From: a virus
IMG/VR virus record: IMGVR_UViG_3300027985_000463
Span: 1 to 39,830 of that record
Direction: 5' to 3' (one strand)
Length of the DNA: 39,830 nucleotides
Shown piece by piece: positions 24,875 to 34,756 of the stretch. The position numbers and the translations under genes are program-made. The stretch's first letter is position 1; the number at the start of each line of letters is the position of its first letter. The notes beneath the pieces are model-generated. The model saw only the letters and a program-made list of their open reading frames with translations, was not told where the DNA came from and did no database searches.

Positions 24875-26058
24875 GTATACCAACATTAAAAGAATTAGAA
24901 CAGAAGATATTAAACTATTATGCTTCTGAATTTGGAATTTCAGTAGATGAATTAGGAGATACTTTTATTGTTGAGAGTAAAGTACTATCTGCCTTATTAT
25001 ACCCATTTTATCTAACAGCAGGACAAGTTGAAAAAAATGTGTTTCCAGATCAAGCGGATGATGAGACATTAATAAGGTTCGGTCAAGGTGTTTTAGGTAG
25101 AAGTCCGGCACCAGCTACAGCAGGAGAATATACGATTGAAGTAAATGGAACCATTGGAGCAACTATTCCAGCAGGTACAAGATTTTTATCTAATGATGAT
25201 TCTAATGCATCAGGTTATTTATATATAGTAGATACAGATTTCACATTGAGTGCTACAACTGACACACTTAATATCAGAGCTTTGACATCAGGACTAGAAT
25301 CAAAATTGAATATAGGTGATCTAGTGACTTCAACACAACCATTGACTAATGTTAATGATGAGGCTGAAATAACAGTAATAGTGACAAATCCAACTGATGC
25401 AGAAAGTATTGATTCTTATAGAGAGGATGTATTAACAGCTTATAGATTAGAACCTCAAGGTGGTAGCCCTTCAGATTATAGGTTGTGGGCTTTGGATGTT
25501 CCAGAAGTTAGAACAGTTTATCCATATGTTGAAGAAAATAATGCAGGTTCAATAAAGATTTACGTTGAAGCTACACCAGAAAATAGTGAAATTATTGTTG
25601 GTGTACCAAGTCAAGAAATACTAGACGATATATATAAGGCACCAACAGGAGGCGAACAAGAATCAGGAGCAATAGTATATAATGAAGCTGAACAGAGAGG
25701 TAGAAGGCCGATGATAGTTTTTAATATACAGTCATTACCAGTTGAGCCATTACCAGTTGATTTAGAGTTTACGGATTTAACCAATACTGCGGCTAGTGAT
25801 GCTATTCGTACTACAGTTGATGAATTTCTATATAATAAAAGACCTTACATAGCTGGAGCGGAAAGTATACTAAATAAAAATGATATACTTACAATTGGTC
25901 AATTAATATCAGTGGTTGTAAGTGTATTAGAAGATGAGGGAGGTAATTTTAGTAATCTTGAAATGAAAGTAGATAGTACACTAGAGAGTACTTTTACTTT
26001 TACTTTAGGGAATTATCCATATTTAAGAAACATCAATAATAATGGATTACCAATCTAA
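24865..26058 (+). CDS. baseplate J-like protein (Mu gp47-like)
   Basis: This 397-residue protein is a baseplate_J family member: an N-terminal helix with ADDETLIRFGQGVLGRSPAPAT, a beta domain (TIPAGTRFLSND), the conserved segment VNDEAEITVIV, the block SIDSYREDVLTAYRLEPQGGSPSDYRLWALDVPEV (residues ~183-217), and a C-terminal wedge-like part. It forms the wedge ring of contractile tails. It overlaps its neighbours on both sides (10 and 17 bases), indicating coupled translation. Confidence 0.9.
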   Translation: MAVSIPTLKELEQKILNYYASEFGISVDELGDTFIVESKVLSALLYPFYLTAGQVEKNVFPDQADDETLIRFGQGVLGRSPAPATAGEYTIEVNGTIGATIPAGTRFLSNDDSNASGYLYIVDTDFTLSATTDTLNIRALTSGLESKLNIGDLVTSTQPLTNVNDEAEITVIVTNPTDAESIDSYREDVLTAYRLEPQGGSPSDYRLWALDVPEVRTVYPYVEENNAGSIKIYVEATPENSEIIVGVPSQEILDDIYKAPTGGEQESGAIVYNEAEQRGRRPMIVFNIQSLPVEPLPVDLEFTDLTNTAASDAIRTTVDEFLYNKRPYIAGAESILNKNDILTIGQLISVVVSVLEDEGGNFSNLEMKVDSTLESTFTFTLGNYPYLRNINNNGLPI

Positions 26059-26941
26059 AATAAGAAAGTTATACGGATTATTATTTCCAACTGGAAGAGC
26101 TTGGCAATATAGTCGAGGTTCTGAAGATAGGGAGGGAATAGTATCGCTTTTTGTGGATGGTTTTGATAATGAGTTTACAGATGGTTTTGGTAATGCATTT
26201 GTAAGTGTGTTGCCAACATTCACAGCGTCAACAGGTAAAAGATTAGCAGATGCAAAATTAAAAATATTTGATGATGCTTATGCAGAGGTTATAGGTATAC
26301 TTAATAGTATTCTTCCAGATAATGATAAATTTGATGAAACTGATGCATCTAATTGGGAAAAAGTATTACAAATAGCTCTAAACATTACGGACCTTGAGCA
26401 AAGAAAAGATAGGATAGCTCAAAAAATTTATTATCCTAATGGTATAGTTGAAAGATCGCATTATCAGTTTATAGAAGATCAAATAAGAGCTGCCGGTTTT
26501 GATGTTTATATTATTGAAAATAGATTTTGGAATGGTTCAGAATTTGAAATTACTGATCCTGATACATTAGGAACTCAAGATGTAGAATTAGGTACAGTTG
26601 AATTAGGAGATTTTGAATTAGCTGGAGAGATTCAAGGGGTTAATTACACAAGAATAATAGCTAATTCACTTGATGATAGCATTGATAATAATTTCTTTAA
26701 TGCAGTTTTGGAAGATCCTGTTGAACTTGGCACAGTAGAATTAAATGATTTTGAATTAGGAGGGGGAGGTAGTATAGGATTGCCAAGAGAACAGCAATTA
26801 CAACAATCATTTTTTATAGGTGGTTCATCATTTCCTTCAATAGTAGATATAGATAGTAACAGAAAGGATGAATTAATACAATTAGTATTAACTTACAAAC
26901 CACTTCACACTATAGGTTTTGCATATATAAATTGGATATAA
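26042..26941 (+). CDS. tail protein (Mu gp48-like, DUF2313)
   Basis: This 299-residue protein starts with YQSKIRKLYGLLFPTGRAWQYSRG and continues with LADAKLKIFDDAYAEVIGILNSILPDND and EKVLQIA, the pattern of YmfQ/gp48-type tail proteins that join baseplate to fibres. It contains two related copies of V-E-L-G-T-V-E-L-x-D-F-E-L (near 180 and 230). The C-terminus resembles other proteins of the family (PLHTIGFAYINWI). It overlaps the J gene and is followed by the first fibre gene. Confidence 0.8.
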   Translation: MDYQSKIRKLYGLLFPTGRAWQYSRGSEDREGIVSLFVDGFDNEFTDGFGNAFVSVLPTFTASTGKRLADAKLKIFDDAYAEVIGILNSILPDNDKFDETDASNWEKVLQIALNITDLEQRKDRIAQKIYYPNGIVERSHYQFIEDQIRAAGFDVYIIENRFWNGSEFEITDPDTLGTQDVELGTVELGDFELAGEIQGVNYTRIIANSLDDSIDNNFFNAVLEDPVELGTVELNDFELGGGGSIGLPREQQLQQSFFIGGSSFPSIVDIDSNRKDELIQLVLTYKPLHTIGFAYINWI

Positions 26942-26953
26942 AATATTAATAAA

Positions 26954-27973
26954 ATGGGAAGAAGAATAACTGACGGAACAAATGTTGATGCGCCAACAAC
27001 AGACTATCCAAGTGGACGGATTAGAAATAAATCGGGGGGAACATCAGGCACAATAGTTAATGAATCTATATTGGGGGACATTGTCCAGTTTTTTGCTAAA
27101 TTAGGTAGAGATGCTCAACCAGCAGTTACTTTTGATGGCTCTCCAGATAATCAGAGTAATGGATTCCAATATTTTCAAGCTTTTATTAATTATGTACGTA
27201 ATGTTTTACTAGCAACAGAAAGTGCAAAGGGAACAATTGAGATAGCTACTTTAGATGAAACTATTGATGGTGATGGTACTAATTTAGCAGTAGTTGCAAA
27301 TAAATTTGCAGACACAAAGACAATAGCTAGAGGATTATTGACAGTATCACAATCAGGAGGTAATTATAGTATTATAGATGCAAATGATATATATCATTTT
27401 ACATCACCTACTCCGCCTGATATAACAATGCCTAACCCTACAAATTATAAAAATAGAGTTGTGATATTATTTCACAATAATGCATCTCCTGTAAATATGT
27501 CTATAAATAATACACTTACTGGTGAATCTCAAATAAATGATTTTTATCCAGGTGAAGGTGGGATTCAACCAAATACTAATAATGGTGTTTTTGGCTCACA
27601 AATGACATTTATTAGTGATGGTATTAGGTGGTTATGCATAGCAACAAAGGAAGAGCAAGTAGCATGCCCATTCATTTATATTAATGGAGAATATTTTGAT
27701 GAGATTCTTAAAAACCAAGTAGGCTTTAATAATTACAGGGAAGAAATAATTGATATTGAATTAAAAGAAGGTGAGAATGTAATTAGATTATCCGAAGAGA
27801 AAAAAGAGACTACATTCATTGATTATTTAATATTGACAGTTGATGGAGTAGAAACAGTTCTTTTTGATGAAAGAAGAGTAATGAAATTAGGAGACTTCTA
27901 TGAATTTACTGTAAATGTAAATAAACACGAAGTTGCAACATTAAAAGCAAAAGGATATTATATAAAAGACTAG
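26954..27973 (+). CDS. tail fibre protein
   Basis: This 339-residue protein starts with a short basic segment (GRRITDGTNVDAPTTDYPSGRIRNKS) of the type that anchors fibres to the baseplate, then a region (ATLDETIDGDGTNLAVVANKFADTKTIARGL) seen in many phage fibre shafts, and a beta-rich tip. No signal peptide is present, unlike the two larger proteins downstream. Position after gp48 supports the fibre call; receptor-binding function is inferred. Confidence 0.7.
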   Translation: MGRRITDGTNVDAPTTDYPSGRIRNKSGGTSGTIVNESILGDIVQFFAKLGRDAQPAVTFDGSPDNQSNGFQYFQAFINYVRNVLLATESAKGTIEIATLDETIDGDGTNLAVVANKFADTKTIARGLLTVSQSGGNYSIIDANDIYHFTSPTPPDITMPNPTNYKNRVVILFHNNASPVNMSINNTLTGESQINDFYPGEGGIQPNTNNGVFGSQMTFISDGIRWLCIATKEEQVACPFIYINGEYFDEILKNQVGFNNYREEIIDIELKEGENVIRLSEEKKETTFIDYLILTVDGVETVLFDERRVMKLGDFYEFTVNVNKHEVATLKAKGYYIKD

Positions 27974-27977
27974 AGCT

Positions 27978-28355
27978 ATGTCAGGAACACCACAGGAATT
28001 ATTTAATGGAACATTACAAACTACTATTGCTGGAGATGAAAGAATAGCTTTCGGTAAACCTGGCGAATTAGGATCAAAAAATATATCTTTTGCTAATTTT
28101 GCGGCAGCCATTACAGGCAGTTCGATACCTATTAAAGCTGAGATTGTAAACGCTAATTTAAACTCAGGTGATAATTATAGCCTAATAATTAACCATATTA
28201 GAAAAACAAACTATGTTGGAGTTGCCTTATATAATAACAATGGAGTTCAACAGGCAACAGATGGATTATTTTCAATAATTGATATTGATAATGTCAAGTT
28301 TACATTTAATGCACCTATAACAGGAACTTGGAGGTATATTTTAACATTCTTTTAA
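27978..28355 (+). CDS. small fibre-associated protein
   Basis: This 125-residue protein is beta-rich, with SGTPQELFNGTLQTTIAGDERIAFGKPGELGSK near the start, resembling shaft-linking segments in fibre clusters, and a hydrophobic beta-structured C-terminal part (YVGVALYNNNGV, WRYILTFF). It may be a short fibre or a fibre cap. It is encoded between two fibre genes with gaps of four and two bases. Confidence 0.65.
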   Translation: MSGTPQELFNGTLQTTIAGDERIAFGKPGELGSKNISFANFAAAITGSSIPIKAEIVNANLNSGDNYSLIINHIRKTNYVGVALYNNNGVQQATDGLFSIIDIDNVKFTFNAPITGTWRYILTFF

Positions 28356-28357
28356 TC

Positions 28358-31156
28358 ATGAAAAGACTAGCAACACTATTTATTATTGTATCATTAAGCT
28401 TATTTTGTTATTCTCAAACTGAGCATATAATAAGACAAGATACTATTGAGCATATAGCAAAAGGCAATGATACTAAGCTTTATCATACAGATACCAGATA
28501 TGAGTTTAAAACAAATAAGGACACGTTTAATTTTAATAAAATAATTACTGTTAATGGTATATCAGTTGCTGGAGCATTTCAACAGCCATTTGATAGCTTA
28601 GTGTTGAACCCTAATGTAAATAATTCATACGCAACTAATTATAAGATGTTTGCAAATAATGATTTAAAGGTGCTGTCGTATTATAGGCCTGGTGCAGATT
28701 TCTTAGTTCATTTCGGAGAGGACGATATTTCTCCAGTAATCAATAGAACTTCGGATACGATACTCAAGGGGCAACCTATTTCGGCTGACACAGCAGACTT
28801 AATAAATGGCGTTTTAACAATAAATAGAGCTTATGCGGATACATTAGAGCAAGCTAGTTTTTTTATAGGACTTGCAGAGCAAGATATATACCCTGATAGT
28901 CTAGGGATAGCTTTAAGATATGGAGCAATTTTCTATAATACGTCGAATTGGGACGAAAAAGACCTGATATATGTCTGCGCTGATACCTGTGACTTGACCA
29001 ATATCAGGCCGCCTGCCCCCGCCTATCCTCTACTAGTAGGATCTGTCCTAATAAAAGGCAACCCCGGGGTGCTTGGTATAAATGCAGTACCGTTTACACG
29101 AACTGATACAGAAGTAAACTTAGACGGTATATTAAACGGCGTAATTACTAAAACGCAAGCTATTAGAGATACCATAATAGGCGGTCTTCTTTATTTTGAA
29201 ACTTATAATGAAAGTGACCCAACAAAGGATTTGCCATTCATGTACAAAGGGGATAGATGTAAATTGAATACTACTACTAATAGCGGTACTAACGGATACG
29301 CAAGAGTTCAATTAACTTATGGAACTTTGACAAATCCACAAACAAACTACATTTATATAGATAATTCAGGGTTAGTGCCTGTTTTGGCCGCTAATACTAC
29401 AGGATTTCCAGCTATAGGCGTTAGATTAGCTGAAGTAGCTGTATTGAACGAAACTGGCCATAATAATTATGGATTTGTTAAAATACAAAGATTCAACAAC
29501 TCAGTAGATGGAAGTGAGGCTGAGGGGTGGGTAAGCCGGGCAGCCAAAAGATTAAGATTAGATGGCTCAAAATACGATTACGGGGTAGATCCTACAGTAA
29601 CTATTGTAACTAGTGCCGGATTAGATAGTTTACAAGTAAGTACCACTTCTGGCGTAATATGGCAATTTAATAGCCAGATATTTCCTGCTCAGGATGGACA
29701 TAAATATTTGTGGATTAATAACCCTAACGCAGCTGGCGGATATACATGGATAACTGATTTGAACCAAATTGGCGTTGATGCAAATAATGTGACGTTGAGA
29801 AACAATAATACCAGATACGGCCTTAATTTATTCTTTGTGCAAAATTCAGGTTCTTATGGTGGTTACATAGCCGTTGCAACGCCAAGCGGTTCATACGGTT
29901 CGGATGTAAATGCAATAAATGATATATATAATTATGCTATAACCTCCTTACCTTCTGAATTATCTAAAGTGGGAGTGAGAGGATTAAGGATAGTTGTTAA
30001 TTACTCAACCGCTTCTGGTGGAATATTCACCAATTTATTAGGTGCCGGAGAGTTTCAGGATGAAAGAGGTTTTCCCCTTGGTACTGCTGGCGGTGGCAGC
30101 GGTTCAGGAAGTGCAATAACTAATTTTAGTGATGCTAATTTTACTATTTATAATTCAGCAGATCCAACTAGAATTATGGATTTTGATGCAAGTGAAATAA
30201 CTACAGGAACAACAAGAACGCTAACAATACCAGATAATAGTGGAGTAATAGGAATTGTAGCTGGTAGCAATAAAGAAGTACAGTATAATGACAATGGTGT
30301 TTTAGGCTCATCAAGTAATTTCACATGGAACGACACAGCATTAAGTATCGAGACAGGCATACACAACATATATATTATTGATAGTTTGCATACACCTTTA
30401 TCGGCTACAGGCGAAAAAAATACAATAGTATCTTCAAGCAATAACGGACATTATATAACTACAGGAGACTTTAATAGCTTTTTTGGATTTACATCCGGAG
30501 AAAACACTACCACAGGTAACGGTAATAGCTTTTTCGGCGTAAGCTCTGGACAAATAAATGAATCTGGGAACTATAATTCTTATTTTGGATTTGGTTCTAA
30601 TTTCTTTAATACTGGCAGTAATAACATAGGATTAGGGGCTTATTCCGGATTCAACATTTCAGGGTTATCAAACAGGCTAATAATTAATTCAATAGCAAGA
30701 AGCACAGTGTCTAATGATACTACGCAAGCTATAATTTTCGGTTTTCAAAATTCAACTGTATCAAATCAAAAGCTTTATTTAAATGCAAACGTTGATATAT
30801 CAGAAAGTTTAACATTGAATGGCTCTCCAGTTTTAACAAGTTCGCAAAGCTTACCTGAGGCTATCAATGAAATTAGAGATGTTCGATCATACTCAGGTTC
30901 AGTAAGCAATTATATTTCTGGCGATTATGTAGTAATATCGACTAATACAACCGGAGCAACATACCTACTGCCAGCAGCTTCAGGGAATGCAGGGGTAGAG
31001 CTTATACTAAAAAAGTATGCTGCAAGTGGTACGCTGACAGTAGACGGAAACGCAAGTGAAACTATAGACGGAGCAACGACACTTGTAGTTAATTTTGGTG
31101 AAGCTTACACAATTATATGTGATGGTACTGAATGGTTCATAATATCTAAATATTAA
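28358..31156 (+). CDS. large fibre-like protein with Sec signal peptide
   Basis: This 932-residue protein begins with a signal peptide (RLATLFIIVSLSLFCYSQ, cleavage likely after a residue near 18-20). It has a long beta-rich body and, at about 695-770, repeats of the form N-S-F-F-G-x-x-S/T-G alternating with T-T-G-x-G/N, a pattern found in trimeric adhesins and phage tail fibres. The C-terminus ends in a common fibre-tip sequence (ATYLLPAASGNAGVELILKK, then IICDGTEWFIISKY). ATG 28358 is preferred to an in-frame TTG at 28328 because only it gives a clean signal peptide. A signal peptide is unusual for a virion fibre; the protein may be displayed by infected cells. Confidence 0.75.
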   Translation: MKRLATLFIIVSLSLFCYSQTEHIIRQDTIEHIAKGNDTKLYHTDTRYEFKTNKDTFNFNKIITVNGISVAGAFQQPFDSLVLNPNVNNSYATNYKMFANNDLKVLSYYRPGADFLVHFGEDDISPVINRTSDTILKGQPISADTADLINGVLTINRAYADTLEQASFFIGLAEQDIYPDSLGIALRYGAIFYNTSNWDEKDLIYVCADTCDLTNIRPPAPAYPLLVGSVLIKGNPGVLGINAVPFTRTDTEVNLDGILNGVITKTQAIRDTIIGGLLYFETYNESDPTKDLPFMYKGDRCKLNTTTNSGTNGYARVQLTYGTLTNPQTNYIYIDNSGLVPVLAANTTGFPAIGVRLAEVAVLNETGHNNYGFVKIQRFNNSVDGSEAEGWVSRAAKRLRLDGSKYDYGVDPTVTIVTSAGLDSLQVSTTSGVIWQFNSQIFPAQDGHKYLWINNPNAAGGYTWITDLNQIGVDANNVTLRNNNTRYGLNLFFVQNSGSYGGYIAVATPSGSYGSDVNAINDIYNYAITSLPSELSKVGVRGLRIVVNYSTASGGIFTNLLGAGEFQDERGFPLGTAGGGSGSGSAITNFSDANFTIYNSADPTRIMDFDASEITTGTTRTLTIPDNSGVIGIVAGSNKEVQYNDNGVLGSSSNFTWNDTALSIETGIHNIYIIDSLHTPLSATGEKNTIVSSSNNGHYITTGDFNSFFGFTSGENTTTGNGNSFFGVSSGQINESGNYNSYFGFGSNFFNTGSNNIGLGAYSGFNISGLSNRLIINSIARSTVSNDTTQAIIFGFQNSTVSNQKLYLNANVDISESLTLNGSPVLTSSQSLPEAINEIRDVRSYSGSVSNYISGDYVVISTNTTGATYLLPAASGNAGVELILKKYAASGTLTVDGNASETIDGATTLVVNFGEAYTIICDGTEWFIISKY

Positions 31157-31157
31157 T

Positions 31158-33377
31158 ATGAAAAAACTTTTAATAATAGCATTAATATTTGTTGGCTTGC
31201 CTGTTTGGGGGCAGACCTTGAATTTTAGATGGAAAAGTGGTTATACAATTAATGGAAATGATACTACATTAACTGATAGTATCACAGGCGGTGCGAGTTC
31301 GTTTATTCTTAGAAACATTGACTTCCCATTGACATATATAACAGACTCTAATTTTATCCCTGTAAATAATAGAACTAGTATAGAGTTACCTAATGGGGAT
31401 AGCTTGAATTTAATGACATTTGGCGTTTATAAGCGAAACTATAATTATGATTCATTATACTTCTTTCAGATATACGAGACACAAACAAAAGCAGATAGCA
31501 CATTATTAAGACCAATGAGAATTGGTAATATATCAGGCTTTTCAAGTGAGGCAGATAAGGATAGTGAGTTTAATGTTATTCCTTACTCTGACACTTGGCT
31601 TGATGTGCCAAATGAATATGGCAGTATTACGGCAGCTCATACGGCTGCAAGTTCAGGAGATACAATAATTTGGCGAACAGGAACGCAGGGTTTCTATACT
31701 TTTACAAAATCTCATACCCTTGCAGCTTCAGGAGATTGTAATTTTTCAGGTGGTGGTTCAATAACAACAACATCTAGTTTGACTTATCGACAATCCGGTG
31801 TATTTGCTACCAGAACTGAGACGGCTAATTTATACACACTTCAAGGTACTGGAAATGATATTGAAATAGCTAATTGTTGGTTTGATTCACCTCAAAATGC
31901 ATTATCAAATAATGTAACGTATACTAATTGTCATTTCAATGGTAGGATTGATTTATCTGTTAATCCAATCATACAAGATTGTTATTTTACACCAAGTCAT
32001 ATAACATGGCTAAGGAGTGGGGTGAATGCTAAATTTTACAGATCAGAAATAAACGGAGCTTCCGGAAGTAGAAACACCACTACTTTAGGTGCTGATCCTA
32101 TAGTTAGATATAGAGGTTGTAATATTTACGATGGATTTTTTACTTCTTCAGTTAGGGATTTGGTTTTGGATATAATAAAGTGTAATTATATCGGCACTAC
32201 ATCAACATTCAGATTTATGTCATTAAATGGTGAGACTATTAATATTGATTCCAGTAATTTTGAGACAGGCGAAATGTTCACGCAAGATTGTGAAACAAGT
32301 TTGAGAAATACCACATTTGATAACATGTATTTATTTCAAAATAGTGTACTTTCGACTTTCTCTAATTTCACAATGACAGAATGTATTTACAATAATGATC
32401 TCACTAGTACGATAAGCTTATTTAATACTATTCCAACAATAAACAGTAACGAGTTTATTTGTTCGGGTAGATTTCAAATATCATTTACGAATACAGCGAT
32501 TAATCCTAATGAGATTGAAGTAAACAATAATAGTTTTAAGTGGAGCTATTCAGGCACGCCAGAAAACTTATTATACATCGATACAGATAGCTCAACAGCT
32601 TTTGCAAAGGCTAATGTAACACGAAATGAGTTTTTCTTGTCTCACTACTATGGTAACGATACAGCACATCACACTTATTTAAATTTCAACACACCAAGTT
32701 ATTTTGCTTATAATTATGTTCATGGTGCTATAATTGGTAATGTGGTTAAAAACACTGACTATATAACTAATGATGTAGAAAATGTAATATTTGCGAATAT
32801 CTTTTCAGAGTGTGAAACACCTATATTTTTCAGGAGTTCAAGAAAATCTCAAGCTTATAATAACACTATTTATAATGATACTATACAATTATCAAATGCT
32901 TTCTCCATAGATGATAACGGAGGGAACAGAAACAGCGATTCATGTATAATTAAAAATAACATTATAAGAGATAATAACGGAAATTACCTTTCGTTTGGCT
33001 CTACAGCAGATACAGTTGGCATTCAAACATCAAATAATATTGTTTATAATGCTAACGTAAAGATAGTTGGAAGTACGCTAGGTTTTACAACGTGGCAAAG
33101 TTTAGGCTATGACGCAAATAGCTACAACACCGACCCTAACTTCAAAAGCTCAACAGAACTATGGCCGGTTTATCCAAGTGATGCAATAGGGAATGGTCAA
33201 ACTTTAGGTACTCCATATAATATAGGATTGGATATTACAAGTTCGTGGCCTGATGATGTACTTCTAAGAAAGCAAACAACACCGCCAACAATAGGGTCAT
33301 ATGTAATTAAAAAACCTTCATTAATCCAGTATAATAACAACATAATTCAATTTAATAACAAATTAATAACATTTTAG
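31158..33377 (+). CDS. right-handed beta-helix spike with Sec signal peptide
   Basis: This 739-residue protein starts with a signal peptide (KKLLIIALIFVGLPVWGQ). The middle (about 130-640) has serial short strands with asparagine and serine turns (IEIANCWFDSP, YTNCHFNG, IIQDCYFTP, NVTRNEFF, SCIIKNNIIRDNNG), the mark of a right-handed parallel beta helix as in pectate-lyase-like tailspikes. The end (DPNFKSSTELWPVYPSDAIGNG, TPPTIGSYVIK) matches the closing segment common in polysaccharide-degrading beta-helix proteins. It probably binds or degrades a cell-surface glycan; no catalytic residues are identified. It follows the fibre gene by one base. Confidence 0.75.
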   Translation: MKKLLIIALIFVGLPVWGQTLNFRWKSGYTINGNDTTLTDSITGGASSFILRNIDFPLTYITDSNFIPVNNRTSIELPNGDSLNLMTFGVYKRNYNYDSLYFFQIYETQTKADSTLLRPMRIGNISGFSSEADKDSEFNVIPYSDTWLDVPNEYGSITAAHTAASSGDTIIWRTGTQGFYTFTKSHTLAASGDCNFSGGGSITTTSSLTYRQSGVFATRTETANLYTLQGTGNDIEIANCWFDSPQNALSNNVTYTNCHFNGRIDLSVNPIIQDCYFTPSHITWLRSGVNAKFYRSEINGASGSRNTTTLGADPIVRYRGCNIYDGFFTSSVRDLVLDIIKCNYIGTTSTFRFMSLNGETINIDSSNFETGEMFTQDCETSLRNTTFDNMYLFQNSVLSTFSNFTMTECIYNNDLTSTISLFNTIPTINSNEFICSGRFQISFTNTAINPNEIEVNNNSFKWSYSGTPENLLYIDTDSSTAFAKANVTRNEFFLSHYYGNDTAHHTYLNFNTPSYFAYNYVHGAIIGNVVKNTDYITNDVENVIFANIFSECETPIFFRSSRKSQAYNNTIYNDTIQLSNAFSIDDNGGNRNSDSCIIKNNIIRDNNGNYLSFGSTADTVGIQTSNNIVYNANVKIVGSTLGFTTWQSLGYDANSYNTDPNFKSSTELWPVYPSDAIGNGQTLGTPYNIGLDITSSWPDDVLLRKQTTPPTIGSYVIKKPSLIQYNNNIIQFNNKLITF

Positions 33378-33379
33378 CT

Positions 33380-33451
33380 ATGAAAAATTACAAAAGACCG
33401 GGGGACGACGATGGAGACGCACCCAGACCAAAGCCGCCTCACAAATATTAA
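33380..33451 (+). CDS. possible 23-residue Pro/Asp-rich peptide
   Basis: A frame of 23 residues (MKNYKRPGDDDGDAPRPKPPHKY) starts two bases after the spike gene and runs across the start of the next membrane protein in another frame. Such very short peptides occur before lysis genes in some phages. It may be real or merely a translational coupling leader. Confidence 0.3.
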   Translation: MKNYKRPGDDDGDAPRPKPPHKY

Positions 33452-33776
33452 AATAGTGTGGGTAATAGTAGGGGTTTTGGCTTATGCCTTACCCTTCCTA
33501 TTTAAATCAGAGTTTTTAGACATGTTCTACTTTTTGGGTTCGTGTCTTTCTTTAGGAGGGTATTTGATTACTGATTCATACAAAATGAGGAGTATACAAG
33601 AAAGAGTTTCAATGAGTGCCGGAATATTCTTTATTTGTTTATTTCTTATATTTGAAGGAGATGATTTATTAGATTGGGAGTATCAAACTTACTGGTACGT
33701 AATTTTTTGTGTAGTTATAACAATTTTATTATGGTTTATCTTATTAGTTTTCAAGAAGCATTATATCCGGCACTAA
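33411..33776 (+). CDS. membrane protein of the lysis region (4 TM)
   Basis: This 121-residue protein has four hydrophobic segments (about 14-32, 36-54, 68-81 and 92-113) and short loops. It could be a holin or an accessory membrane protein, but it has no diagnostic motif. ATG 33411 overlaps a 23-residue upstream peptide; a GTG start (33459) would start just before the first segment. It overlaps the next gene by 46 bases. Confidence 0.6.
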   Translation: METHPDQSRLTNIKIVWVIVGVLAYALPFLFKSEFLDMFYFLGSCLSLGGYLITDSYKMRSIQERVSMSAGIFFICLFLIFEGDDLLDWEYQTYWYVIFCVVITILLWFILLVFKKHYIRH

Positions 33777-34042
33777 TGTTTATTATTGCAGGAGGTGGAT
33801 TTATGCTTAATATTCGAGTTGCAAAAAGAAATAATGAAAAATTCATTAAGGATAATGAAAGATTCATTCAGGATAAATTTGACAAGAAACTTGATAAAGA
33901 TGATTTTCAAGTTTACAAAGAAGATCACGAAAAAGATCATAAAGATATGAAGGAAAACCAAACGTATTTATTTGATAAGTTTGTTGAGCATGTAGACACT
34001 AGGTTTAATGATATTAAGGATTTAATCAGGGCGAATAAATGA
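33731..34042 (+). CDS. membrane protein with coiled-coil (i-spanin-like candidate)
   Basis: This 103-residue protein has one membrane segment near the N-terminus (about 10-28, ALYPALMFIIAGGGFML) followed by a highly charged coiled-coil of about 70 residues (EKFIKDNERFIQDKFDKKLDKDDFQ). A single helix followed by a periplasmic coiled-coil is the plan of inner-membrane spanins and of some holin accessory proteins (XhlA-like). The call is tentative. ATG 33731 is preferred over TTG 33674. It overlaps the muramidase gene start by four bases (ATGA). Confidence 0.6.
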   Translation: MVYLISFQEALYPALMFIIAGGGFMLNIRVAKRNNEKFIKDNERFIQDKFDKKLDKDDFQVYKEDHEKDHKDMKENQTYLFDKFVEHVDTRFNDIKDLIRANK

Positions 34043-34551
34043 AAGAAATAGCAAGAAAATGCATAGAAGTTATATTGAAAAATGAAGGAGGTTTTCAGAA
34101 AAACCATAATGATGCCGGTAATTGGGTAGGAGGATATAAAACCGGTAAATTAGTAGGGACAAAATACGGTATTGCTGCAAAGTTCTTTCCTAATGAAGAT
34201 ATTAAGAATCTAACTATTGAAAGAGCTACAGATATTTATTATAATAATTACTGGAAGCGTATGAGATTAGATAATCTATTTTCTCATGAAGCCGTATTAC
34301 AAATATTTGATTTTGGAGTCAATGCCGGAACTAAAAGGTCGATTAGACTAGCTCAGAAAGTATCAGGGGTAAAGCAAGATGGTATATGTGGCAACTTAAC
34401 AACATTAGCTATCAACTATTATAATGGTGATTTTGTATTAGACTTTAAAGAAGCTAGAAGAGATTATTATAAATGGCTGGTAGAAAAAAAGCCTGTTTAT
34501 TCAGTGTTTTTAAATGGCTGGCTTAACAGGGTTGATAAAACACACTTTTGA
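34039..34551 (+). CDS. GH108 muramidase (endolysin)
   Basis: This 170-residue protein fits glycoside hydrolase 108: catalytic glutamate E16 in LKNEGGFQ, N-D-A-G-N (24-28), then T-K-Y-G-I (41-45), and a C-terminal peptidoglycan-binding part (VNAGTKRSIRLAQKVSGVKQDGICGNLT). It cuts the glycan backbone of peptidoglycan. It has no signal peptide, so it needs a holin. It is surrounded by three membrane-protein genes and ends one base before the next start. Confidence 0.85.
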   Translation: MKEIARKCIEVILKNEGGFQKNHNDAGNWVGGYKTGKLVGTKYGIAAKFFPNEDIKNLTIERATDIYYNNYWKRMRLDNLFSHEAVLQIFDFGVNAGTKRSIRLAQKVSGVKQDGICGNLTTLAINYYNGDFVLDFKEARRDYYKWLVEKKPVYSVFLNGWLNRVDKTHF

Positions 34552-34552
34552 T

Positions 34553-34756
34553 ATGTATAAAGAACTATTTATATTTCTAGTCGGATTTATATCCGGTATG
34601 ATATGCATGTTTCTATTGATTAAATCAGAAATAGGCAACGACTATGAAATAAAAAAGCTCAGACAAAAAGGAGCTTCAAACAATATTGATATTGATCAAA
34701 AGCCTCCACAAAAGAAAAAGAGGCATATAAGTTTAACTAAAAAGAAAAAAGAATGA
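34553..34756 (+). CDS. small membrane protein of the lysis region
   Basis: This 67-residue protein has one membrane helix (5-23, LFIFLVGFISGMICMFLLI) and a basic, lysine-rich tail ending in KKKKRHISLTKKKKE-like sequence. A single-helix N-terminus with a basic tail could fit an antiholin or spanin subunit. ATG 34553, just after the muramidase stop, is preferred; ATG 34514 would run through the muramidase gene. It ends with ATGA overlap with the next gene. Confidence 0.55.
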   Translation: MYKELFIFLVGFISGMICMFLLIKSEIGNDYEIKKLRQKGASNNIDIDQKPPQKKKRHISLTKKKKE

